From Anaerohalosphaera lusitana (lineage in GTDB: Bacteria; Planctomycetota; Phycisphaerae; Sedimentisphaerales; Anaerohalosphaeraceae), in contig NZ_CP019791.1 in assembly GCF_002007645.1 (NCBI RefSeq), positions 3,154,593 through 3,218,592 of the forward strand: a stretch of 64,000 nt of DNA, read 5' to 3'. Made by a program: the position numbers and the translations under genes. Shown here piece after piece: positions 16,846-25,842 of the stretch (position 1 is its first letter; the number at the start of each line of letters is the position of its first letter). The notes beneath the pieces were generated by a model. That model did not search any database. It had not been told where the DNA came from and was given only the letters and a program-made list of their open reading frames with translations.

Positions 16846-18230
16846 CAGCAATTACAATGATAATTGCAGCATTAGGCAGCGGCCTGGTCATATTGGCTCA
16901 ACCAATATGGGGGCTGATAATATACATTACTCTGCTCGCATGGTATCCATCATACTTGAAAGTATCATTGAGCGGGATCGATTTCTCCGTAGGTCGAATA
17001 ATTATCCTGGCAGTCTTTCTTCGCATATTGATGCATTCAGAGCTTTTGAGCCGATTCAGGCTCAATACTGCTGACAAGCTCATAATAGTTTATTTCGCTG
17101 CTCAAACAGTGGCGGGCATGTTTACAGAAAGCGAGTTCAACGCCTTCATAGTCAATCGAGGCGGTGCGGCATTTGACATGGCACTGCCCTATTTCGCCTT
17201 CCGAATTGTTGTCTGCTCCGCTCAGGACTATCGAAAACTTTTCAAGGGCATATTATTTACACTCGGCCCCTTGGCTATGATCGGTCTTTATCAGTCTTTC
17301 ACCGGCGTAAACCCGTTCGGCTTCATGCAGAAATTTGCATCGACAGGAAGGCTCCCGGATTACACCCCATTACCGCGGCACGGCTTCTACAGGGCCAATC
17401 TGACCTTTGGCGTTTCAATAATGAGCGGTCTGTTTTTTGCTATGCTCGGAACAGCGGCGATAGGCCTCATACCCGCGAAAGATTCACCGGCAAGAAGATG
17501 GTGGCTGATCGGGTTGATCTGCATGGCCGCGGGCGTGTTCTCGTCGATCAGCAGCGGTTCATGGCTTGTAGGCATGGTCGCAGTCATGTTTGTTTTCTTC
17601 TATCCGTATCGCAAGTACTGGAGAGGTGCTCTATTCGCCATCGTAATGCTTCTTCTCTCCGTCGAGATCTACAGCAACAGGAACTTCTATGACGTTCTCG
17701 GGAGCTTCACACTCAACCCCCGCAGCGCATGGTATAGGGCCCAGTTGATCGAAGTTGCTCTTTTCAAGGGCGGCATGGAGGATCACTGGTTGGCTGGATA
17801 TGGACACGAAGACCCTGGCTGGAGCAAACAGATCGACAACCGGGACCACACAGATATGGTTAACCATTATCTTATGGTGCTTTCAAGATACGGCCTTTTG
17901 GGCCTGATCCCCTTCATGGCCCTTTTGTACTTTGTTCTCAAGTATCTCTATTTAGCTTTCCAGATGGCCCGAAACTTTGCCGGCAAATTCATGGTTTGGG
18001 GCCTGACAGGCGCAATACTGGGCACTATGGCAACGTTTTTCTCATGCAGTCTTTTCTCCCAGCCCTCAACAGCCTTCTATGTATTACTCGCTCTGGGCGC
18101 ATCTATGCCCACCATCGTTGCAAGATCTGAATTCGCCCGCCGGCGTGCATTTTTCGAAGAGCATAAACGAATGTTAGCGATGACGCAAGACACCGGCGCA
18201 TCAAAAGTACCGGCTCAACAGACTGTTTGA
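16842..18230 (+). CDS. O-antigen ligase / Wzy-like polymerase
   Basis: About 462 residues with roughly 11-12 membrane segments and a large hydrophilic loop before the last group of helices (containing WYRAQLIEVALF and GYGHEDPGW), as in the Wzy_C/WaaL family. These proteins polymerise or transfer lipid-linked glycans on the periplasmic face. I prefer the ATG at 16842, which overlaps the previous stop and has AGGTGG 8 nt upstream, over the in-frame GTG at 16830. Polymerase versus ligase cannot be decided from sequence. Confidence 0.85.
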   Translation: MTAITMIIAALGSGLVILAQPIWGLIIYITLLAWYPSYLKVSLSGIDFSVGRIIILAVFLRILMHSELLSRFRLNTADKLIIVYFAAQTVAGMFTESEFNAFIVNRGGAAFDMALPYFAFRIVVCSAQDYRKLFKGILFTLGPLAMIGLYQSFTGVNPFGFMQKFASTGRLPDYTPLPRHGFYRANLTFGVSIMSGLFFAMLGTAAIGLIPAKDSPARRWWLIGLICMAAGVFSSISSGSWLVGMVAVMFVFFYPYRKYWRGALFAIVMLLLSVEIYSNRNFYDVLGSFTLNPRSAWYRAQLIEVALFKGGMEDHWLAGYGHEDPGWSKQIDNRDHTDMVNHYLMVLSRYGLLGLIPFMALLYFVLKYLYLAFQMARNFAGKFMVWGLTGAILGTMATFFSCSLFSQPSTAFYVLLALGASMPTIVARSEFARRRAFFEEHKRMLAMTQDTGASKVPAQQTV

Positions 18231-18259
18231 TTATACTAATAGCAAACACAAGGAATCAT

Positions 18260-19201
18260 ATGGATCTATCCATCATAATCGTAAGCTGGAACACTAAACA
18301 GGTCCTGCATGATTGTCTCGAATCCGTCTATCAACAAACAGCGGGTGTTGATTTCGAAGTGATCGTCGTTGACAACGCATCCTCCGATGGTTCACCTCAT
18401 ATGGTTGCCCACAATTTCCCGCAAGCAACCCTCGTAAGCAATGAGGATAACCGGGGATTTGCTGCAGCAAATAACCAGGGCATCCAAAAAGCTTCTGGTG
18501 AGTATGTACTGCTCCTGAATTCCGACACCATTGTACTCGACAACGCCATCTCAAGGACCCTTGAATTCGCAAAGCAACAAAATGATACCGCTGTCACCGG
18601 CTGCAAAGTTCTTAACCAGGATGGATCCCTGCAGCGAAGCTGCTTCATGTATCCGTCACTGACCAACATGTTCATGTCTACGTTCTATCTCAACAAGATA
18701 TTCCCACGTAGTACCTTCTTCGGTCGCGAAGCGATGACCTGGTGGGACCGTGAAGACAGCCGTGAAGTCGAGGTTGTCACCGGCTGCTTTATGCTTGTCA
18801 AAAAAGAAGCTATCGATCGCGTTGGCATGATGGACGAGGATTACTTCATGTACGGCGAAGAGACCGACTGGTGTTACCGTTTTAATAAGAACGGCTACAA
18901 GATCCGCTTCACACCCGAAGGACAGATAATTCACTTAGGCGGACAGAGCACCCGTCAGGTCAAACCGGAAATGATTATACAACTGAAATTGAGCATTCTT
19001 AGATTCATCCGCAAACAGAAAGGTTTTTTCGCCCACAAAGTCGCAGCAATGCTGATGATCGTATTCTTCGCATTGCGGCTGCCCGTTTGGTCGGCCATCT
19101 ATCTGGCTGACCAGGGCAGACGAAAAGAAGCCGCCATCAGACATTCTGCCTATCTCAAAGGAATCAAAACTGTTTTTCTTTCGGCATTCGCAAAGGAGTA
19201 A
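18260..19201 (+). CDS. Glycosyltransferase family 2 (rhamnosyltransferase-like)
   Basis: 313 residues from the ATG at 18260, which has AAGGA upstream; the frame is open from 18227, but the extra 11 residues would precede the conserved DLSIIIVSWNT start. Motifs: VVDNASSDGS, the DxD-type LLLNSDT, and the later region GCFMLVKKEA ... GEETDWCYR typical of the GT2 subgroup that includes rhamnosyltransferases. The C-terminal 60 residues are hydrophobic and could associate with membrane. Cytoplasmic-face sugar transfer in EPS synthesis. Confidence 0.9.
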   Translation: MDLSIIIVSWNTKQVLHDCLESVYQQTAGVDFEVIVVDNASSDGSPHMVAHNFPQATLVSNEDNRGFAAANNQGIQKASGEYVLLLNSDTIVLDNAISRTLEFAKQQNDTAVTGCKVLNQDGSLQRSCFMYPSLTNMFMSTFYLNKIFPRSTFFGREAMTWWDREDSREVEVVTGCFMLVKKEAIDRVGMMDEDYFMYGEETDWCYRFNKNGYKIRFTPEGQIIHLGGQSTRQVKPEMIIQLKLSILRFIRKQKGFFAHKVAAMLMIVFFALRLPVWSAIYLADQGRRKEAAIRHSAYLKGIKTVFLSAFAKE

Positions 19202-19203
19202 TT

Positions 19204-20577
19204 TTGAGCATTAGTACCCTGAAAACAGATTCAAGGATCAAGGCCAAAGGCATTCAGTCGATGCTGATTAAAAGAACTCTGGGCCCGTTCAGAAAACGCA
19301 GAAAATGGCTCGCTCGGACACAATGGATGACTGCAGAGCAAATAAATGAACTGCAGACCAGCCTTATGATCAGCTTGATTGAAAATATTTTCCACAACAT
19401 CCCCTTCTACCGATCCATCATGGACAGCGCCGGCCTGACACCGTCAAACTTTCAAACACTGCAAGACATACAAAAAATGCCCATACTGAACAAGGACACG
19501 GTTCGTAACAACCTCGACGCGATGATCAACACTGCAGTCTCCCCTGCCATGCTACACAAAGCAAGCACAGGCGGAACCAGCAGCCACCCCTTACCCGTAT
19601 ACAGGGACTGGCGATCGATCGGCAACGAACACGCCTTCGTAAGAAGACAGTTCGATTGGGCGGGTCTGAAACTCAACGACAGATGTGCATACCTGACCTG
19701 GCGCAAAGTCTCCTCCGTCAACGATAAAAACAGCAAATATTTCGCCTACGACCCAGCCATGCACGAACTGATCCTCTCAACATATCATCTTTCACAGGAA
19801 ACCGCCGAGCAGTATTTACACGCCATCTGCCGCTTCAAGGTTAAGGCACTAGTCGGATATCCAAGCGCGATATACAGCCTCGCAAAGTTCCTCGGGCACA
19901 CCTGCCGCAAAGCACAACTGAAAGCCGTACTCACCAGTTCAGAAGTTCTCGACGATGACATAAAGGCCGCGATCGAGTCCCGATTCGGTTGCCCTGTGTT
20001 CGACTTCTACGGCAGCGCAGAAAGAACCTGCTACATCCACACCTGCGAAAAAGGAAGCTACCACATAATCCCTGAATACGGCATTACCGAGCTCATACCT
20101 TCCTCAAAACCATACGAAGCATTTTACAAGATAGTCGCAACCGGATTCTGGAACAACGCAATGCCCTTCATCAGATACGACACCCAGGATATGGTCTCCG
20201 TTTCGGACAACACTTGCACTTGCGGTAGAAATTACCCAGTCATAGACAAAATAATAGGCCGCGAATCCAACACGGTAACAACACGATCAGGAAGAAAGAT
20301 CGGCTCCACCGCCATGTACCGCCTGTGCAAGAACGCCTGCTCCCAGATAGCAAAACTCCCGGTCACAGACATCGGCGTCAGGTCAACTAAGGACGGCAGC
20401 TTGACACTCGAATACGTACCCGCAGACAGTTTCAGCCCTTCTGATCGCCGAAAGATCCATAACATCGTAGTAACGGAACTGCCGAATGAATTGTCACTGT
20501 CAACCAGAAGAGTCAGTCAACTCACCAAAACAAAGAACGGTAAATGCCTCAGTATCATCTATCCTGTACACAAATAG
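19204..20577 (+). CDS. CapK/PaaK-like adenylate-forming enzyme
   Basis: 457 residues. A TTG start at 19204 is supported by AAAGGAG 5 nt upstream. The sequence has the features of the phenylacetate-CoA-ligase-like CapK family: HKASTGGTSSHPLPVY (phosphate-binding loop), EVLDDDIKAAIESRFG, DFYGSAERTCYIHTC and RYDTQDMV. CapK-type proteins occur in capsule and EPS loci and are thought to activate or attach an acyl or amino-acid-like group. Substrate unknown. This suggests the polymer or its anchor may carry a non-sugar substituent. Confidence 0.85.
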   Translation: MSISTLKTDSRIKAKGIQSMLIKRTLGPFRKRRKWLARTQWMTAEQINELQTSLMISLIENIFHNIPFYRSIMDSAGLTPSNFQTLQDIQKMPILNKDTVRNNLDAMINTAVSPAMLHKASTGGTSSHPLPVYRDWRSIGNEHAFVRRQFDWAGLKLNDRCAYLTWRKVSSVNDKNSKYFAYDPAMHELILSTYHLSQETAEQYLHAICRFKVKALVGYPSAIYSLAKFLGHTCRKAQLKAVLTSSEVLDDDIKAAIESRFGCPVFDFYGSAERTCYIHTCEKGSYHIIPEYGITELIPSSKPYEAFYKIVATGFWNNAMPFIRYDTQDMVSVSDNTCTCGRNYPVIDKIIGRESNTVTTRSGRKIGSTAMYRLCKNACSQIAKLPVTDIGVRSTKDGSLTLEYVPADSFSPSDRRKIHNIVVTELPNELSLSTRRVSQLTKTKNGKCLSIIYPVHK

Positions 20578-20594
20578 CAAAGGAGCGAACTGCA

Positions 20595-21800
20595 TTGATC
20601 TCAGGTCATGACATCATATGCTTCGGCCCCACCGACTGGTGGTCCGGCAATCCCAGTTGCACAACCCATATAATGCGGCTTCTCGCACAACAGAACCGCA
20701 TATTATATATAAACCCGTTCAGCTCGGATCTGTCAGGAAGGATCAGAAAAGGCATTGCAGCGCGCATGCTAAGAAAAACGCGAAGCATCCTCAAGTGTTA
20801 TCGTCGTGAATCTGAGAGCCTTCACATTTACAGCCCCGTCTTCCTGCCCTTCCAGGGCAAGCACCATCTAGACAGCTTGAACAATACGATCCTCCGGCAT
20901 CAGTTATCCACGGTAGTAAAACTGCTCAAATTCAAACGACCCATCGTCTGGGTTGAAAACGTAAGATCAGCCGAAATGATCAGCTCAATGAAGCCGAAAC
21001 TTACCGTTTACCATGTCTCGGATCTGTTTGCGAAATGCAAGTACACCGCCAACAAGGTACAACTCGGCAAAAGAGAACAAGCTGTCACGCGGATGTCCGA
21101 TCTGCTCATATGCGTATCGCAAAGACTCTACGACCTGAAACGCAGCCAGCATTCAAATGTCCACTATATCCCTCATGGCGTCGATTACTCCCTTTTCAAA
21201 GAAGCCGCAGCATCAGGCTCCAAACACCCTGCTGCCACAAACGTCCCATCACCCATTATCGGCTACTACGGATCACTCACGCCCAACAATGACATCGAGA
21301 CATTGAAGCACTGTGCAGACAAACTTCCTTCATATTCATTCATACTTGCAGGCCAAATCACCGGCGGAGATTACGAGGACCTTCTCGCCAAACCAAACGT
21401 GCACTATATCGGCAAGCAGCCGTATGAGCAAATACCTTCCCTCTGTGCAAGCTTTGACGTATGCCTGCTGCCCTGGCGCGTTACCGACTGGATCAGGCAC
21501 TGCAACCCGCTCAAATTGGCCGAATACATGGCCTCAGGCAGACCCATAGTTTCAGTCAGAATAGATGAGGTAGCATCGCTTTACAATGAACTCATCAGTG
21601 TTGCTGATTCACCCCAAAGCTTCTGCGACGCTATAGTACACGAACTCACGAATGATACTGAAGCACGGTCAAAACAGCGTCAGCAACTGGCCCAGGATCG
21701 AAGCTGGACCGCCCAGGTTGACAAAATATCCGAACTGATTGCATCCAGACTCGAAGACGAAGCCGCTGACCGAGACACATTCCGAATGAGGAGCCAATGA
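20595..21800 (+). CDS. TuaH-like glycosyltransferase
   Basis: About 401 residues from the TTG at 20595, which has AAAGGAG 9 nt upstream; an ATG at 20544 would overlap the previous gene by 34 bp. The N-terminus (ICFGPTDWWSG ... THIMRLLAQQNRILYINPF) and the later stretches VYHVSDLF, YIPHGVDYSLF, GYYGSLTPNNDIETL and LPWRVTDWIRHCNPLKLAEYM resemble the TuaH-type GT-B glycosyltransferases often found with exosortase EPS loci. The stop overlaps the capA-like start (ATGA). Confidence 0.82.
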   Translation: MISGHDIICFGPTDWWSGNPSCTTHIMRLLAQQNRILYINPFSSDLSGRIRKGIAARMLRKTRSILKCYRRESESLHIYSPVFLPFQGKHHLDSLNNTILRHQLSTVVKLLKFKRPIVWVENVRSAEMISSMKPKLTVYHVSDLFAKCKYTANKVQLGKREQAVTRMSDLLICVSQRLYDLKRSQHSNVHYIPHGVDYSLFKEAAASGSKHPAATNVPSPIIGYYGSLTPNNDIETLKHCADKLPSYSFILAGQITGGDYEDLLAKPNVHYIGKQPYEQIPSLCASFDVCLLPWRVTDWIRHCNPLKLAEYMASGRPIVSVRIDEVASLYNELISVADSPQSFCDAIVHELTNDTEARSKQRQQLAQDRSWTAQVDKISELIASRLEDEAADRDTFRMRSQ

Positions 21801-22888
21801 AAAAGAAAACGAAAATAGCCTTCCTAGGCGACATCATGTGCGGCGACTCTTTCTACGCCATGGGCAAAGGAGTCCGCAGGAATCTCTGCAAAAGAGGCAT
21901 TGATTTCCTCCCCGAAAGCACCAGAGAAATACTCAGCCAACACAATGCTGTCTTCGCAAACGTCGAATGTGTCATTTCCGACATAGACCAACGCCCCCGA
22001 TCCTTGCGTAGCATGCAGTTGCGGGCAAGCCCTTACGCTGCCGTACTGTTGAGATCCTGGGGGGTTACTGTTGCCAACGTTGCAAACAATCACATCCTTG
22101 AACACGGCAGAAAGGCGGCATGCGATACTGTCAAAAATCTCGAAGCTGTCGGCATAAAAGTCGTAGGCGCAGGCGCAAGAAAAGACTTCTCCGGCGGACT
22201 CTCGGTCGCAAAGCTGAATTGCAATGATGAAACCATAGAGATCGCAGGCATTTCAATGCGGAATGAAAAGTACTCGTTCAATGACGTACACAGGTACGAA
22301 ATGATGCTTTTTGCTGAAAGATGCGCAAACGCTGTTCGACCCTGCATTTGCAGCATCCACTGGGGTGATGAATACATTGACAGACCCAGCCATGAACAGG
22401 CAATGTTTGCCCGTTCATTGATCACCTCAGGCGCAACTGCCGTAATAGGTCATCATCCGCATGTCGTACAGGGAATAGAGTACAGCCGGGGAAATCTCAT
22501 AGCATACAGTCTGGGCAACTTCATATTCAACGGAATATGGAAGGACACAAGATGGTCCGTCATCTTGAGCCTCACTTTTGAAGGAAACGTTATTGCCGAA
22601 GCACAGCTTTTCCCAATCGTCATGGACAATGAGTATCGCCCGCACATTGCAGCAGGTGATCAGGAGCGAACAATACTCAAAGAGGTGGTACGCAGAAACG
22701 GCATACTTCGTACAGTTGCGGACAACCCTCATTATCAAAGCGAATATGAAAACGACTTGCTCAAAAAAACAGCCGGATTTAAGAAACATCTGCGTTTACA
22801 CACAGTAAGCAGCATACCGACACAGCCGCCAATATTCTGGCCACAGATACTCGCTCGCCCGCTGAAAAGGCGAATAGGCACATGGTAA
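21797..22888 (+). CDS. CapA-family (PGA_cap) metallophosphatase-like protein
   Basis: 363 residues. Family signatures: FLGDIMCGD at the N-terminus, ANVECVISD, ANNHILEHG, SIHWGDEY, GHHPHVVQG and AYSLGNFIF, which in this calcineurin-like family provide metal ligands. CapA/PGA_cap proteins work in capsule synthesis (originally poly-gamma-glutamate) and are often outside the membrane, but no signal peptide is visible here, so this copy is probably cytoplasmic. It overlaps the previous gene by 4 bp. Exact reaction unknown. Confidence 0.87.
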   Translation: MKKKTKIAFLGDIMCGDSFYAMGKGVRRNLCKRGIDFLPESTREILSQHNAVFANVECVISDIDQRPRSLRSMQLRASPYAAVLLRSWGVTVANVANNHILEHGRKAACDTVKNLEAVGIKVVGAGARKDFSGGLSVAKLNCNDETIEIAGISMRNEKYSFNDVHRYEMMLFAERCANAVRPCICSIHWGDEYIDRPSHEQAMFARSLITSGATAVIGHHPHVVQGIEYSRGNLIAYSLGNFIFNGIWKDTRWSVILSLTFEGNVIAEAQLFPIVMDNEYRPHIAAGDQERTILKEVVRRNGILRTVADNPHYQSEYENDLLKKTAGFKKHLRLHTVSSIPTQPPIFWPQILARPLKRRIGTW

Positions 22889-22926
22889 AAAATAAAAACC
22901 TTTGGCTTTAATCAGGAGAGAAAGAC

Positions 22927-23949
22927 ATGCTTAATGGAGGAGTAATTGGTTTCGGACGTATGGGCATTACACATTATGCCATTCTTAACACCCACCCAGC
23001 AGTAAATATCACCTGCGTTTGCGAATCATCAAACTTTGTCCGCAAACAGCTCAAACGCTATGCCGACGTCAATCTGTACGGCAGCTACAAAAAGATGCTG
23101 AGCAAAGAAGATTTGCATTTTGTGATCGTTGCAACACCAACGGCTTACCACGCTGACATAGTCAGTGATGCACTGGACAGCAACACAGCCGTATTCGTCG
23201 AAAAACCGCTGGCCCTGCGTCGGGACGAAAGCAGCTCTCTCACCGACAAGGCCGCAAGCAAAAATGCTGTTAATCAGGTTGGATATTTCCTTAGATTCAA
23301 TGAAGTATTCAAGACAGTAAAGGACATCGTGGACCACGGCTATATCGGCGACGTCATCCACTACAAAAACGAAATGTACGGCCGAACGGTCCTGAAAAGC
23401 TCTAAAAGCTGGAGAAGCAAGGGCGAACTTGGAGGCGGCTGCATTCTGGATTTTGCATCACACTGCATCGACCTGGCACAGTTCATGTTCGGCCCCGTCT
23501 CCAGGGTCGGCGGAAGCATGCTTAAAACGATCTATTCTGAAAAGGTAGAGGACGCAGTCTACACAATGCTCGAACACGAAAACGGCCTCTCCGGAAATGT
23601 AATGGTCACCTGGAGCGATGAAAGCTATCGCAAACCCTTCAACAGAATAGAAATACTTGGCAGCCAGGGCAAAATAATAGCGGACAGACAGGAATATCGG
23701 CTTTATCTCCGAAAGGACCCCGACCCAGAGAGCCCATATACAAAAGGCTGGAACATTCACTACCTGCCCGAGCTCGACCAGCCCGTTCGATACTCGCTTC
23801 GCGGCAGTGAGTTCACTCTCCAACTTGATCATTTCATACAAAGCGTAATAGAAAATGACACCCAGGGCGCTTGCACATTCGAAGACGGCGAAAGAGCGGA
23901 CCGGGTGATCGACATGATAAGGGAAGATTTCATTTCAAGGAGTGCATAA
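22927..23949 (+). CDS. Gfo/Idh/MocA-family oxidoreductase
   Basis: 340 residues. An N-terminal Rossmann fold (GVIGFGRMGITHY) binds NAD(P), the conserved EKPLA follows near residue 97, and the C-terminal alpha/beta domain carries GGGCILDFASHCIDLAQF. This is the usual layout for dehydrogenases acting on sugars, often nucleotide-sugar intermediates in polysaccharide loci. GGAGAG stands before the ATG. Substrate unknown. The next gene begins two bases after its stop. Confidence 0.9.
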   Translation: MLNGGVIGFGRMGITHYAILNTHPAVNITCVCESSNFVRKQLKRYADVNLYGSYKKMLSKEDLHFVIVATPTAYHADIVSDALDSNTAVFVEKPLALRRDESSSLTDKAASKNAVNQVGYFLRFNEVFKTVKDIVDHGYIGDVIHYKNEMYGRTVLKSSKSWRSKGELGGGCILDFASHCIDLAQFMFGPVSRVGGSMLKTIYSEKVEDAVYTMLEHENGLSGNVMVTWSDESYRKPFNRIEILGSQGKIIADRQEYRLYLRKDPDPESPYTKGWNIHYLPELDQPVRYSLRGSEFTLQLDHFIQSVIENDTQGACTFEDGERADRVIDMIREDFISRSA

Positions 23950-23951
23950 CC

Positions 23952-24869
23952 ATGGATAGAGTTATTTTGGGTGATAATCAGTTCTTCGGCGTAAGCCATC
24001 TTTCAGAAGAAAAAGGTATGGAACGCGCCCGCCGGTTCCAAAACATTGACGAAATAATCAAAGTGATTGACTACGCTTATTCCGCTGGGATAAGAGGCTT
24101 TTCATTCAGCACCCACGCTCAGGTCGAGATCATTTGCGATTACTTCAGAGATAACCAGCATAAGTACCCTGGCATCAGATTCTATCCCTGCGTACCATAT
24201 GCCCACAAGTATGCAAACATGGTAAATGAACAAGGGATACTTGGCGCTGTCTCTGAAGTTGTTCTCAGCGACAACAGCGCATCCAATGCATTTGGAATGA
24301 TGGCAAAGGCCGGCAATTTCGTCTTTACCCAACATCCCAGACGTATCATGGAGCTGCTGCTCGATGCAGAAATGAAAATGTTTCGAGACCTGAACGTAGA
24401 GGTTGTTTTCCTGCAGAACATAATCACTGATCTCCTGCTCGGACTCGGCTGGGCGGATGTCTTCTGCGATTTCATTGACTATATCGAGAACAATTACAAT
24501 GCGCGTGCAGGCTTTATGACGCTCAACATGCCCCGCCTGCTGCATCTTCTCAAGTCCAATGGGGTCGAAAGCCCTGTCATCTGCAGTGCCATCAACAAAA
24601 AAGGCTTCCAGATGAATCCCGGCCTCGAAGCATACGAGACCGCGCTGACTCATGAATCATTCGAGCCCGTCGCAATGTCCGTTCTTGCAGCAGGTGCTCT
24701 GAGACCAACCGAAGCCATAGATTACATTTCCGGCTTCAAAAGCATCAAGTCCGTCATATTCGGTGCTTCTACTCCGGCACATATAACAGCAACGAAAGAA
24801 CTTATCGAATCAGCATTTTCACAAGAACAGCGAACTCAACCCGTAGTTGCATACCAGAAGCAGGCTTAA
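23952..24869 (+). CDS. Uncharacterised TIM-barrel-like protein (aldo/keto-reductase-like ends)
   Basis: About 305 residues from the ATG at 23952 (AAGGAG upstream). I do not recognise a characterised family. The N-terminus VILGDNQFFGVSHLSEEKG and a conserved-looking GIRGFSFSTHAQVE, together with a C-terminal IFGASTPAHITATKELI, resemble the first and last strands of aldo/keto-reductase-type barrels, but I cannot find the AKR catalytic tetrad. The gene lies between a sugar oxidoreductase and the Alg14-like gene, so a role in sugar precursor metabolism is likely by context only. Confidence 0.75.
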   Translation: MDRVILGDNQFFGVSHLSEEKGMERARRFQNIDEIIKVIDYAYSAGIRGFSFSTHAQVEIICDYFRDNQHKYPGIRFYPCVPYAHKYANMVNEQGILGAVSEVVLSDNSASNAFGMMAKAGNFVFTQHPRRIMELLLDAEMKMFRDLNVEVVFLQNIITDLLLGLGWADVFCDFIDYIENNYNARAGFMTLNMPRLLHLLKSNGVESPVICSAINKKGFQMNPGLEAYETALTHESFEPVAMSVLAAGALRPTEAIDYISGFKSIKSVIFGASTPAHITATKELIESAFSQEQRTQPVVAYQKQA

Positions 24870-24870
24870 C

Positions 24871-25353
24871 ATGAAAAATATGAGATCAGGCAAGAAAAGA
24901 ACTATTTGCGTTGGATGCTCCGCTGGTGGACATATGAGCCAATTATTGATCCTGTTGAACTGCTGGGACTTTCAGCAGAAACCGGACCTCTATGTAACGA
25001 CCAGAAAGCAGACGGCCCAGCCGTTAGAAAGCCGGGGACCAACCTACTGCATCGGCGAATGCAACAGACGTAAGCCTGTCCGCAGCTTACTCGTACTGCT
25101 GAAAACCCTGTCACTCGCTCTTCGAAAAAGACCGGATGTGATTATTACCACCGGCTCGATGCCTCTGGCTCTGTTCTGCGGGTGGTCAAAACTGCTCGGA
25201 GCAAAGATCGTCTGGATCGACAGCATAACGAACATTGAAAAGCTCTCTGTTTCAGGACGATTCGTCAGACACTTCGCAGACCTGATGCTCGTCCAATGGC
25301 CTGAATTAACTAACAGATACACTAAAGCAGAGTATGTTGGAGCGATAGTATGA
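24871..25353 (+). CDS. Alg14/PssD-like glycosyltransferase membrane subunit
   Basis: 160 residues from the ATG at 24871. The GCSAGGHMSQL motif near the N-terminus and VIITTGSMPLALFC with a following hydrophobic stretch match the Alg14/PssD family, which recruits the catalytic Alg13-like subunit to the membrane. The stop overlaps the start of the next gene, which encodes that partner. The pair acts as one GT28-type glycosyltransferase. Confidence 0.85.
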   Translation: MKNMRSGKKRTICVGCSAGGHMSQLLILLNCWDFQQKPDLYVTTRKQTAQPLESRGPTYCIGECNRRKPVRSLLVLLKTLSLALRKRPDVIITTGSMPLALFCGWSKLLGAKIVWIDSITNIEKLSVSGRFVRHFADLMLVQWPELTNRYTKAEYVGAIV

Positions 25354-25838
25354 TATTTCTGACAGTGGGCGCACAATTCGGCTTTGACAGGCTCGTAAAA
25401 GCTGTCGACATGTGTGTCGAAAAAGGCGTCATAAAGGACGATCTCTTTGCCCAGGTGGGAAACGGAAGATATATACCCCGAAACTTTCCGTTCAAACCGC
25501 TGTTGAATTCAAAACAGTATGGCGAACAGTTCGCAAATGCCTCAGCCGTCATAGGCCATGCAGGAATGGGTACCATAATCACAGCCTTGAAAATGAACAA
25601 ACCCCTCCTTGCAATGCCGAGGCTGAAGGAATTTGGCGAAGTCGTCAATGACCATCAGATAGCAATATGCCGTCGATTTGCCGCAGAGGGTCTGCTCCTG
25701 CCCGCCTACAGCGAAACGGAACTGCCCGAGCGGGTCGTCAATCTTGCAGAATTTGTCCCGCTCAAAAGAGAACCACAGCCGGAAAAAGTATTTGACCGAA
25801 TACGCGAATTCTTGAAAGAGCTGGATCGAGGTCTTTGA
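25350..25838 (+). CDS. Alg13/PssE-like glycosyltransferase catalytic subunit
   Basis: 162 residues resembling the C-terminal domain of GT28 enzymes (MurG-like): IFLTVGAQFGFDRLVKAVD, then AVIGHAGMGTIITALKMNKP with the donor-binding 'GHxGxGT' and the loop around residues 95-115. It overlaps the Alg14-like gene by 4 bp, so the two are probably made in equal amounts and form a complex. It probably adds a sugar to the growing lipid-linked unit. Confidence 0.87.
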   Translation: MIFLTVGAQFGFDRLVKAVDMCVEKGVIKDDLFAQVGNGRYIPRNFPFKPLLNSKQYGEQFANASAVIGHAGMGTIITALKMNKPLLAMPRLKEFGEVVNDHQIAICRRFAAEGLLLPAYSETELPERVVNLAEFVPLKREPQPEKVFDRIREFLKELDRGL

Positions 25839-25842
25839 TCCC

